DNA of 64,000 bases from Acorus gramineus. Lineage: Eukaryota; Streptophyta; Magnoliopsida; Acorales; Acoraceae. The notes under the pieces were generated by a model. The model searched no databases and was not told the DNA's origin. It saw only the letters and a list, made by a program, of their open reading frames with translations. The position numbers and the translations under genes were made by a program. The stretch spans positions 24,779,774 through 24,843,773 of the forward strand of contig CM060850.1 of the NCBI GenBank assembly GCA_030737835.1. Reading direction: 5' to 3'. How positions within the stretch are numbered: the first letter of the stretch is position 1; the number at the start of each line of letters is the position of its first letter. Shown here one piece after another: positions 12,690 to 22,909 of the stretch.

Positions 12690-14594
12690 ATGCTCCGCCG
12701 CAAACACCTCCGTCTCTCAATAACGAACTCCGCCACCTACCATTCCTCCGCCTCTCCCCTCTCCCTCCCCCCCTCCCCCTCCCCTTCTCTCGAACACCCG
12801 CAACCACAACCCGACCCCATCCACTCCTTCGTCAAGCTCCTCCGCTTCCACATCCTCCGCCGCGACCTCTCCGCCGCCCGATCCCTCCTCCTCTCCATTC
12901 ACCACCAAAACCACGACCCCATCTTCAACTCCCTCATCCGCTCCTCTGCCCGGTCCGGCCAAGTCCACCACCCGATCAAGATCTTCCGCTCGATGAAGGA
13001 TCTCGGCGTGTCCCCCTCTGTCTTCACTTACAACAGCCTCCTCAAAATCCTCCTCCGCCGTGGCCGCACCGCATCGGCGAAGAAGCTATTCTCCGAAATG
13101 GGATCAATTTCCGACGCCTGCACCTACAACATCCTCATCCGCGGGTTCTGCCTCAACAGAAAGGTCGACGACGCTGTCCGTCTCTTCGCCCAATTGGACC
13201 GTGGTGGTGGTGGTGGTCGTTGCAAGCCGGACATCATCACCTACAACACACTAATCGACGGTCTCTGCCGCGACGGACGCGTCGAGGCCGCGCACAATAT
13301 GTTGAAGGGGATGGAAGACTCGAATCACTCTCCGGATGTCGTCACGTACACCACAGTGATGCGTGGGTTCTGTCAGAAGCGTCGGATTCAGGACGCAATA
13401 GAGGTGTTTGACATAATGGTTCAGAGAGGGGTAGAGCCGAGTGATGTCACATACAATACCATAATTCAGGGATTGTGTGAGGCGCAGATGTTGGATATCG
13501 CGAAGGAGTTGCTGCGGCGTTGCGATGGTTTTCGACCCAACACGTGCACGTTCAACATGTTGATGACTGCGAATTGCAAGATGGGGAAGGTTGAGGTGGC
13601 GTTGGCGATGTTTGATCGGATGAAGGAGTTGGTAGTGGAGCCTGACTCTGCGAGTTATGGGCTTTTGATACCAAATCTATGTCAGGTAGGGGATTTTGAG
13701 ACTGCTGAGAGGTTGTTTGATGAGCTCTATGAGAGCAGAGTGTTGGTTTTGAAAACAGGTCCTGTTCCTTTTGTGTCGAATTACAAGGTGATGTTCAAGT
13801 ACCTTTGCAAGAACGGTAAGACGATGAAGGCGGAGAGGGTGTTTATGCAACTGGTGGAAAGGGGAACACTTGATGCGGATGCATTCAAGATGTTGATTTT
13901 GGGGCATTGTAAGGAGGGAGAGCCAGACAGGGCGCTTGAGATTTTGGGGTTGATGCTCAAAAGAGACTATGCACCTGATGAGGAGACCTATGGGGCATTG
14001 ATTGAAAGGTTCTTGAAGAGAGATTGTGGGTCTGTAAAAGCTGTTGAGGTTTTGGAGAGGATGGGGTGGAGCATGCACCGTCCGCCAACATCAGTTTTCC
14101 ATTCAGTGCTCGTAGCGCTATTGAGAGACGGACAGGCTGAAGAGGCTTCGAGGCTTATTAAGGTGATGTTAGAGAAACAGATACGTCAAAACATTGATCT
14201 ATCGACAGGCACTATCCTCCTCCTCTTCCAGAATGGTCTCAAGGAGATGGCATTTGATATAATGAAGTCTCTCTACAGGAGTGGGTACTCTGTGAAGATT
14301 GATGAACTCATCAAGTCCCTCAGTGAGAAACGCAAGTTCTCAGAGGCTTTGAAGATCCTATTGTTCAGTTTAGAGTCACATCCAGGTGTGGATGCTGTGA
14401 ACTGTAGAGTGGTTATGAAGGGTCTATGCGAAATTCGAAGAACTTCTGAAGCGTTTGCTCTCTTCTATGAACTGACGGAGAGAGGAAAGCAGTTTGTTGT
14501 TTCAAATTGCTTGAAAGATTTGAGAGCCGCACTTAACGAGGATGGAAGAATCAAAGAAGTAGAGTTCGTGTCAAAACGTATGATTCCTGTCTAA
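12690..14594 (+). CDS. P-class pentatricopeptide repeat (PPR) protein
   Basis: This intronless gene encodes 634 residues. P-class PPR proteins bind organelle RNA base by base and help its stability, splicing or translation. The N-terminus (residues 1-40) is rich in Ser, Pro, Arg and Leu and poor in acidic residues, as in an organelle targeting peptide. About a dozen 35-residue helical repeats follow from about residue 77, seen as recurring VFTYNSLLKI, ACTYNILIRGFC, IITYNTLIDGLC, VVTYTTVMRGFC and DVTYNTIIQGLC blocks. No E, DYW or SMR domain follows. The architecture resembles Arabidopsis At1g02060 in general layout, but I assign no orthology. The first third is strongly C-rich and the rest more AT-rich, a GC gradient common in monocots. 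The start is the first methionine of the frame. Confidence 0.93.
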   Translation: MLRRKHLRLSITNSATYHSSASPLSLPPSPSPSLEHPQPQPDPIHSFVKLLRFHILRRDLSAARSLLLSIHHQNHDPIFNSLIRSSARSGQVHHPIKIFRSMKDLGVSPSVFTYNSLLKILLRRGRTASAKKLFSEMGSISDACTYNILIRGFCLNRKVDDAVRLFAQLDRGGGGGRCKPDIITYNTLIDGLCRDGRVEAAHNMLKGMEDSNHSPDVVTYTTVMRGFCQKRRIQDAIEVFDIMVQRGVEPSDVTYNTIIQGLCEAQMLDIAKELLRRCDGFRPNTCTFNMLMTANCKMGKVEVALAMFDRMKELVVEPDSASYGLLIPNLCQVGDFETAERLFDELYESRVLVLKTGPVPFVSNYKVMFKYLCKNGKTMKAERVFMQLVERGTLDADAFKMLILGHCKEGEPDRALEILGLMLKRDYAPDEETYGALIERFLKRDCGSVKAVEVLERMGWSMHRPPTSVFHSVLVALLRDGQAEEASRLIKVMLEKQIRQNIDLSTGTILLLFQNGLKEMAFDIMKSLYRSGYSVKIDELIKSLSEKRKFSEALKILLFSLESHPGVDAVNCRVVMKGLCEIRRTSEAFALFYELTERGKQFVVSNCLKDLRAALNEDGRIKEVEFVSKRMIPV

Positions 14595-14773
14595 ATATAT
14601 ACGTTCTGTTCACATTTCACAATGGCAATGACTCAGCGGATGGAAGAGGAAGAGGGCAGCAGCGGGCGGAGGAAGGAATTGGCGTTGGTGGCAGTCTTGT
14701 CTATGCGTGGACCGCAAAATATTCGAGTTGTGGGAACTTAATTGGCTTCATTCAATTGACGAGTTGACATTCA
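14595..14773. other. Spacer after the PPR gene
   Basis: It contains a purine-rich stretch (14640-14690). The part from about 14690 may be an eroded 5' part of the acyl-activating-enzyme pseudogene that follows, but the match is too weak to include. Confidence 0.3.
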
Positions 14774-17454
14774 ACATACCCGCCATTTATGAAGCACATT
14801 TTGCAGTACCGATGGAGCTGTTGTGAACTGTGTGAACATATGTTTGAATGGTACAACAGTCACCTTCTTATTGGAGCACTCATCAGCTGCTGCGTTATGG
14901 TAGATCCGGAATACTTTTCTATAACAGAGGAAGCCCTGTAGATCATTGAAGACAAAAACAAAAAGCAGTTTCAAGTGGCCTTTATTAATTGTCATTGGTG
15001 ATGAGAACTGTTATCCTGGTGCACTTCAGAGTGCTATTAGGAAAGGTGCCATTGAGAATGAGAAAAATTTAGAGTCTGGTGATCCTGAATATGCTTGGAA
15101 GTTGGAAACCACCAGCAGATGAATGGCATAGCATTGCATTAGGATATACTTCTGGGACAACATCCAGTCCAAAAGGGGTTGTTTTGAGTCACAGGGGGGC
15201 ATATATCATGGCTTTAAATAATCCAATGGCGTATAAACAAAGGGGCGACATATTTGTGGACTCTGCCAATGCTCCATTGCAATGGTTGGTGCTTCACTTG
15301 GACTCTTGCAGGTCTCTGTGGAACAATCATATCCTTTCACCAGGTGTGCCACTGGATATTATGTTGTTCATCACTTAATCTTCTCGTGGTTCCCTTTGAT
15401 GGAAAAGAAATCTTTCTTATAGAAGGCTAGAAGCCATCATTTGTTTGAATTGTTGGTTCATATTGCATAAATATTAGTCATAATTAGCAGTAATCCAGTG
15501 AACTGGCTCTAGAGTTTTCTGTACCACTTGTTTTATTTGAGATTGAAGAAAATTCATTTCACATCCTATTGGACTGGAAAAAAAAATTGCTCAAACTATA
15601 TGATGTGTGGTTTTGACCGAATGTTCTGCGTTTTTCTAGTGAAAGTTCATTAAACTTTGGAAATATGCCTAGATATTTTACATGGACATTGATATGGGGA
15701 TGGTGCATGGGATGAATTGAATACTGAGATCCTCTTAATCACTTAACATGTTTAATCATCTGAGAATCTATTATCTGATATGAGATATCTTTTAATACTG
15801 GGATACTCCCAAGTCCCAACAAAATGAATGACCCATGGAACATTGTACCTAGCAGGACCATTTGATTTCCTTATCGATCTCTAATTCATTGTAGAAATGC
15901 ATAAGAAGACTAAATTTCATGACATTTGATGCGGAATTGAATCTGCTCAATTGTCTACAACTGCATTACAATTTTCATGTATTTTTGGCAGTTTTCATGA
16001 GTTGCTTCTCAGGACATTCTGGTCAAGTTGTTTTAAATTTTCCATATTTGGTTATATACTTATATAGGAATATAAGGGTTTTTGTCTTAATGTTCATAAA
16101 AATTATTTAATATATTAATCGTTAGTGCTAGTGTTAGTGCTTGTGCGATTTTATGAGCAGTTCTACAAGTTTTAGACAATCTATCTCTATTGTGACTGAA
16201 CAACATATGGCTCCTTTCTGTAGCTCATCAAAGTTGTACTAGACATTTGATGACAATAGCTATGTTCATATATTGTTGACCCATGTATTTTACATGCCAT
16301 TCAGTGAAAAACCAAACCATCCATGTTTCATAAGCTCCATAATTTTATTAAAGAATGGTCATTAGTTCTAAAATGCATGATTAGACATGAATGTCGGAGT
16401 GCTGGGATTAATTTAATCTCACAATCTCTTGTTACATAAAAAGGGAATTTTATTTATTTGAAATGAGAGAAATTTGGGGAACAAGGGACTCAATTCATTA
16501 CAGTTAGTACCAGACAGGGTTAGCTTCGACCGAATAAGTTGTGATGGAGAATTAATCAAAGTGGTATATACATGTGCAACAAGTAGGAGTATGAAAATGC
16601 CACTGAGGAACGTGGACCATATTTGGCTCAAATTTAAGCATGGATATGATTTTGAACTGGATGTGGTTGCATAACATGATGCATATTGCTTAACTGATTA
16701 TCTGAACAGTTAGGCCATGTAGTATTTAGACTGCTTGCTGAAAATCTTCTATCCTTGAACTTGCTTTGTGGAGCTGATAAAAAATGAGAAATGCGTAAAA
16801 AAGAACTTTCACTACTTGCTAAAAGTTATTGTTCAAAACCTCTCCAGTTATCCTTGCTACCTTTTATCATACGTTCTTATTGTGAACAAGCGTGAACAAG
16901 CATCTTGGAATAATGGGATTGGACAACTGTCATGTTGTGCATGATCCAATTTGGTAAGGACTTGGGGGGACTACTTATGCATATGTTCAAGATGTAAATA
17001 GTCTGTTTGACATTTGCAATTTTTATCCTCAATCTAACATAAGCTGAGTTCAAAATCAGTTGTGAATGCGATAATCTTAAGATTCACATGCGTGTAACTG
17101 TTTTGTATAGAAATCTACTGTCCATAAGTGTGCTTCACCACTAGCACCCGGAAGGGTATGTCGAAGTGAAGGACCGAGCAAAGAACATAAGCAGTCTGTG
17201 GGGTGCAGCCAGACTAATAGTGGGGGGAATCACCGTGTGCGTTCGTGACGCTGAAAGGAAATGAGGAGGAGGTCCAGGAGGAGGCAGGTCTGGTGGACAT
17301 AATGAAGTTTTGCAGGGAGAGGATGCCAGCGTACTGGGTGCAAAAGTCAGTCGTGTTTGGGCCGCTGCCAAAGACGGCGAAAGGGAAGATCAAGAAGCAC
17401 TTGCTGATGGCGCGTGCAGAGGAGATGGGGACACTGAGGAAGAGCAGGTTGTGA
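14774..17454 (+). pseudogene. Acyl-activating enzyme (AAE, acetate/butyrate-CoA ligase-like) pseudogene
   Basis: Pieces of an AMP-forming acyl-CoA synthetase are spread over several frames. PAIYEAHF, at 14783, and a VVNCVNI-like block are followed by VIGDENCYPGAL (about 14990). The AMP-binding signature GYTSGTTSSPKGVVLSHRGA lies at 15145-15205. A long gap with no homology follows. The C-terminal adenylation part then appears: PEGYVEVKDRAKNI at about 17147, MKFCRERMPAYWVQKSVVFG and LPKTAKGKIKKH at 17300-17400, and the peroxisome-like end KSRL at 17454. Frames change near 14815, near 15110 and between 17190 and 17245, and the middle of the enzyme is missing. The last exon is open and close to family sequence, so loss may be recent. 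It could be a misassembled live gene, but several independent lesions argue against that. Confidence 0.85.
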
Positions 17455-17649
17455 TGGAACGGGAAGCTGAATTCGTCACTGTTTCATTGATGTTTTTTTT
17501 CCTGTGTAAAAGCCATAACCGGCATACACTGTATTACAAAAGATTTATCAACAGTTGGCTTAGGTAAGCCATATGTATCAATGAATACATTCATAAACAG
17601 TATGAACAACTGGCCTAAGACTACTTCTGATGTAATCATCTTCAAGGTG

Positions 17650-17935
17650 TAAAGAGAAACGAGTCTCTTGAGTATCACGATCCATAGATCGCGGGACTTT
17701 ACAAAAGTTCACCAAGACAGTCATTCCCTGACTCACGAATATGACTGAAAACTTCCTGCAAATGTGACTGGCCTGGGCCACCAATTTCAAGTTCCCGGAT
17801 TACTGACATGGAATCTGAGCAAATCCATATGTTCTGAAAGCGTAACTTCCAAACTCAACCCGATTGTATGGCTTCTACGAACCAGGGAAGCCCAAAGCCA
17901 CCCAGCCATTCCGACTCCCAAAAGTGCAGAAGGCC
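17650..17935 (-). pseudogene. Possible LINE-type RNase H remnant
   Basis: On the minus strand one frame reads FGSRNGWVALGFPG and another reads IWICSDSMSVIRELEIGGPG. These resemble the RNase H domain found at the end of plant non-LTR retrotransposons (ILRDxxGxWLxGF and VWVESDSxxVIxL patterns). The pieces are in different frames with stops. It lies between the AAE pseudogene and the duplicated segment. Confidence 0.35.
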
Positions 17936-20586
17936 ATTTGACAGGCATCCCCCTCACTTGAAAGTTGAAAGTCTACAAAATAAATAAATAAACAATAATA
18001 AGTTTTCCACCAGTTTTCCAAATTTACTTCACTGCACTGACGACATATAAAAATAAATAATCAAACTGCTCTGCATAGCTACAACAAATAGCCCGAGTGT
18101 CTTAGAGCGCAGGACACACACTTTACTTAAATGACGCACTAATTAGACACAAACTGTCATAATAGATGTGTAGTTTTAAAGAATGTCTGTGGAGTGAATG
18201 CCTACTTTTTGAATCATGATGTTTCTAGTTTTTCTGCCTTACCTAATATGAATTGAGCCCAGTTTGGGCCTGCCCGCCAAAAATATATTGAGTAGGCAAA
18301 TTTTTTTTTTTTTTTGACAGAATTGTAGGCATCCTGCTTCAATTTTATTAAAAAAAGGAAAGAAAAGAAAAGGGAAAAAACAGATTTAGGTTGGTCCACA
18401 GAGAAGATCCCCCTATATACATAACTTCCCTTCGATTGCCAGCTTCACTTCAATTCCCTTAGCCCTCTCTTCCCCCGTGCGTTCAAGCAATAACATCTCC
18501 CCAACAAATATTGAATCAAAGTAGACAGCCAAACACCACGTACACTGCTCCTGCAACATTGGTGATTGACCGACTCCAGCAAGCATAAATCAAAGTTAAA
18601 TAGCCTGCAAATTTTGAATTTTGCGACCACAGGCATATATCTTCCTTATAAAAGGAAGCCTTTGCCACTTTATAGATACGAAAGGTATCAGGAGTCACTG
18701 GGAAAGAAGCAGACCAATTTGGCAGAATCATAAATAATCTGGGCACAAAACTAGGGAAAAGGGCAACTCATGAGTTTTCTTAAGGATTAGGCTATAGAAA
18801 TTGTCAAGGCTTTCTGGGAATGGGAGACTAAATTTCTGTGTGTTTTTTAGGTCCTATAAAATGCTGATGAACAGCTCTTTGCTTCTCCTATTCTTTAGCA
18901 TACTGTAACCTCCCTTTGGGACTTTAAATGAAAACCAATATCTTATTAAAATAACGTATGTTGGCCCCAAAAGAAAAACATCATGGGCGTATCTCAAGTT
19001 ACCTCTTATGTGTTCTTGTATGAGTTGTATCTACTATCCAGTTGCCTTTAGATGTATTTCCATTTATAGTTGTTGGTGTGGTTTTTCCACTCGTGAGCTT
19101 ATAACTGTTTTTTAATTAATTTGATGCTGCATTGCTTTCCCCAATAAGCAGAGACCCGCCTGCTATTTTCCGCTTAAACTATATAAAAAGATAAACATTT
19201 TATCAGATTTGTAAATTTACATGTGCTCTGATGTAATTCTGCCATCTTATGTTGTAACCATCTATGATTGATACATGTGCTCTGATGTCCTCTATCCTCT
19301 GCCTCTAACAGTGCGTGTTTTGTGTAGTAATCTGGAGGTGGATTTTAAGCTGCTTGTGGTGGCTCAATATTATTATGTTGTTCAATTCAATAACTGATGT
19401 TAACCTCAGTATAACATGGAGAAACTTAAATCAGTTTATATGTTGTATTAGTAAAGTTTTAAAATAAATTTGTGCAATTTATTCATAAAATATTATTATG
19501 GCTTATGTCTGAAATTCTCAATAATGTTATCTAGTAAAATGATATTTTGGATAGAGTTATTAAAGAAGATATTATTGTTCTAGTAAGATCATTCTATATA
19601 AAAGTATGCTAAAGCAATATTATCCAAAATAATCCTGTTTATAATGAAATGTACTAAATAGAGAATCATAAAAAAAAATGTTTGAATAATATTATATTAT
19701 AATGCACCTAAACAATAGCAACCATAGCCAAGTGGGGATGAGTGTAGTGTGTGCCTACCAGTGGGAGTGTATTGTGTAGTAGTGTGGAGGTTGTCTTCGG
19801 ACTGATTGTGTTGGCTCTAAGTTTGAACATTGTGGGTGTTTCAATTCAATAAGTGATGATAACCTTTATATAGACCTGGACCAACTTGTGGAATTATAAG
19901 TCAGGCATATCCTCTTATCCTCTGTACCTGCATCTGATCTGAATGTCTTTTTCGCTGTACTCAAACAAAACTATGTTAACTCTTTTTTTTTTTACTGAAA
20001 AAACATATCTATAATTTGTGTTTTATTAAATATTATTTATGGTTTTATGGCAGTCTATTCCTTTTAATTGTTGTTATGTTTCCTGCAGAAGGATTCAACC
20101 TTCTATTCAGTGCGCAAACCGTAAGTATTCATCATCCTCATACCATCCTCTGTGACTTGTTGTCTCCAGCATCATCTCCATTTGTTATTTTGTTCTAGAG
20201 GTTCGTTTCAGTCTTGAATCTTTCTATTTTCGGTAGGGGGCCATGTGAGCCTTATCGGGTTGCTCTTCTAAGATAAGACTCCTGTTGGATCTGCTTCTAC
20301 TGCCTATTCTACTATACAATTATGGCAAGCCAAAGTTACCAATTATGAAAACAATGCCTCCATTGTGAACAAAGTATTCTAATTAGAGTAGTTTCCTTGA
20401 CACAAGTGGTCCAAGCTCTCGTTGCAGTCACAGACTTCTTTGTGAAGACTAATCAATTGTAATTTATCTTTATTCTTTGACTCATGGAACCCTGTAATTT
20501 TTATTTTTCATAAGAATCAGTCTCAATTTTGATGGATTGGTATATAATCATTTTTTTTGTGTATGTTGTGGTGTGTTTTTAACTTT
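17935..20586. repeat. Segmental duplication, copy A
   Basis: About 2.65 kb is collinear with 32000-35109, from atttgacaggcatcc at the left to ttgatggattgg...ttaactttt at the right, with only small indels and scattered changes. Shared landmarks include ccaatatcttattaaaat, gctgcattgctttccccaataagcag and cggtaggggg-like stretches. No protein gene is seen. A candidate 32-bp exon (20089-20120) is bounded by tcctgcag and gtaagt, and its 36-bp counterpart in copy B has the same borders. Copy A lacks the Tourist MITE found in copy B. It lies next to the AAE pseudogene, whereas copy B lies next to an F-box gene. Confidence 0.9.
18299..18745 (-). mobile_element. Possible 3' end of a LINE, poly(A)-tailed, inside copy A
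   Basis: Read on the minus strand, aataaaattgaagcagg and atgcctacaattctgtc lead into a run of about 15 A (18299-18314). That is the usual look of a plant L1-type 3' end. The upstream open stretch (about 18746-18516) has no recognisable domain. The same structure occurs in copy B (about 32349-32740), so the insertion is older than the duplication. Confidence 0.4.
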
Positions 20587-22909
20587 TCTAGAATGATAGT
20601 GTTGTCGTCTACCATCAGTTTTAAGAAGAATTTTCATCAGGAGCAAAAAAGCTACGGTTAGAAAGTCGAATTACTGCTATGGATGCCCACCAGCCAAAAG
20701 TAGATCAAAATACAAGGTTATTTAAAATTGAAGCACCTTAACTTGCCATGCAAATCAATAACCAAATGTTCCATGGACTTTCAAAAAAGACAGTAAAGGA
20801 AAACTAAATAAGCCTAAGGAAAGAGATACATGGTATGCTGTATATGCAGTCACACATTTGACGAACGAACTCATAGATCCGTTCGAACAGTCATTCTTTT
20901 ATTTTTTTTATACTGTCCTTGAACATAATTCGTTTCTAAAGCGTTCATTTTTTGACATTTAAACTGCCATTCAAAAGGCATTCAATTAGCAATTATTACG
21001 CTTGAACGGAATCTGGGCCTTTCGAACTGTTTTTCTATATAAACCGCACATGTAAGTAAAATCATATGTCGTGGGGTGTGCGATCGCGCTTAAATTTATG
21101 GATATAGTGATATACTTGAATGTCACGAGGGGTCTCTCTTTTTTAGGGACTTTTAATGTTGACAGCGGAGGGCAACTAGATTTTTCTCAAATAACTGGGC
21201 AACAAATATTTTGGTTAGATGCTGCTTAGGTATAGTATACTGCCTATAGATGCCTGTGATCACCTTGATATGAAAAGAGGTCTCTCCAACAATCACGACA
21301 TTTTGTGTCAAGCGCATGATCACATTTAGCATTGCAGACTAATATGCCCAACCACAAATTCAAAAGTAGATGGAGAATGCCCTCCCTTCTCAGTGATTCA
21401 TCAAGACATGAAAATATGAGGTTCAACCTGTTAACCTCGACCCATTTGAGTCTCAATAGTATGCTTTAAAAACATGCAACTCAGCCTCAACATACCATGA
21501 CATGTGCCACGTGTTAAACAAACTCTTTAGCATTGAATATTAGAAATCACAACCATCTTCGTATTAGACACACAACCACACAAAGAGCAATGTTGCAAGA
21601 ATTTGACATAACTTTTAATTTTCGATGGCTACCTTAAGTTGCCACCGGTTATCCAATCCTGGTGCAGAGGGCATGTCAATGGATCCCAACATGGGGGCAC
21701 TAAGTTGACAAACTCATGGGGATATTTCTGTAGTTTTCACAAACTTCAGGGGGTGTTCATGCATTTTACCCATATCATAATTTCTTTTTTTTAAAAAAAA
21801 GAAGAAGCCGCCCACCCACCTTTGCTGCTCTCGCCAAAGTGGGAACTGACAAGAGCAGTGACAAAATGGGCTCATCCTGCTCCAGCTCCCCGCATTGACG
21901 AGCAGTAGTGGGATTGGAAGGAGCATGGAGCACCCTTCCAAACACCCTTATATAATTGTAAACTCAAAGATGACAAAAAATAATCCTATAATTGGAATCT
22001 ATATGGGGACAGCATATTAACCTCTAGTCGACTGCAACCAAAGATGAGTTGATCGCAGGAAAGATTCCAAGCAAATCTCAATCATAATTTTAATAGATAA
22101 AATCATAATTTTTTTTTTTTTTTGCCATATAACCATAGATTTTATATATGGATTTAAATTATGTTGTTAGAAATCTATTGAATTGTTACGTAGTTAATAT
22201 ACATTAGTTGAAATGGATTGTTGGAGCAATAGTTTTTAAATTTGCTCTCTCTCTCTCTCTCTCTCTCAGGTTTCCACACAAGGCTAAAGGAAGCTCTTTT
22301 ATTAGAGAAGGAAAATAGGTTACTACCCATCATGCGGTGCGTGGTCTGGAGGAATTCTATTCTAATATTCAACAGTTAAATGATTGCAATGTGATCTGGT
22401 CTTTAAATCCTCAGGGAGATTGCTCCCAAAAAATAAGTAGTAAGTCATGAATTTGTTCTCAAACAATTGCTTTGTACATGGTTGGTTATCAGGGGGAACT
22501 ATAATTAAAAAGGGATCAAAATCTCTTATTCAGATTGCTCACGGTGTATATCAAACCAGGAGTGCCCTTATTCCTTTTATAATTGGCAGGTTTGTTAATG
22601 AAACTTTGATGTAAAAGCAAGCAGCTACCTCCCTAGTGGCTGAGATTAAATGGAATAATAGCGTTTCATCAACTCATATTGCTAGTTCATATTTCACTGT
22701 TGCAAGTTGAGATCTGTGGAAGGAAAGAGATCCTTAAATGTTGATTGTAGATATGCGCAGCTATCCATGACTTTCACTTTCTATAGAGAGACACAATTCA
22801 TGAATTATCTAACTCTGCAAAAAAGAACAGATTACCAGAGAGAGCATGGAGCAGATGTCACACGTCCAACTTAAGCCCAAGACATTGGATCTGCAGCAGG
22901 AGGAGGTCC
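20587..22909. other. Intergenic region with no recognised gene
   Basis: No convincing gene is found. A (CT)n microsatellite lies at 22245-22267. Around 22320-22620 short open stretches on the plus strand look like degraded coding sequence, but no family could be named. The right edge overlaps the probable 3' UTR of the minus-strand RING gene. Confidence 0.4.
22245..22267. repeat. (CT)n microsatellite
   Basis: A perfect dinucleotide run of about 11 to 12 units. Confidence 0.9.

Noticed and set aside
12632-13411. Pro/His-rich 259-codon open frame
   Set aside because: It is a shadow of the GC-rich 5' part of the PPR gene in another frame.
20016-20198. Open frame in duplication copy A, with a counterpart at 34520-34723
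   Set aside because: The two frames share only their ends and differ by indels. The conservation centres on the splice-like mini-exon, not on a protein.
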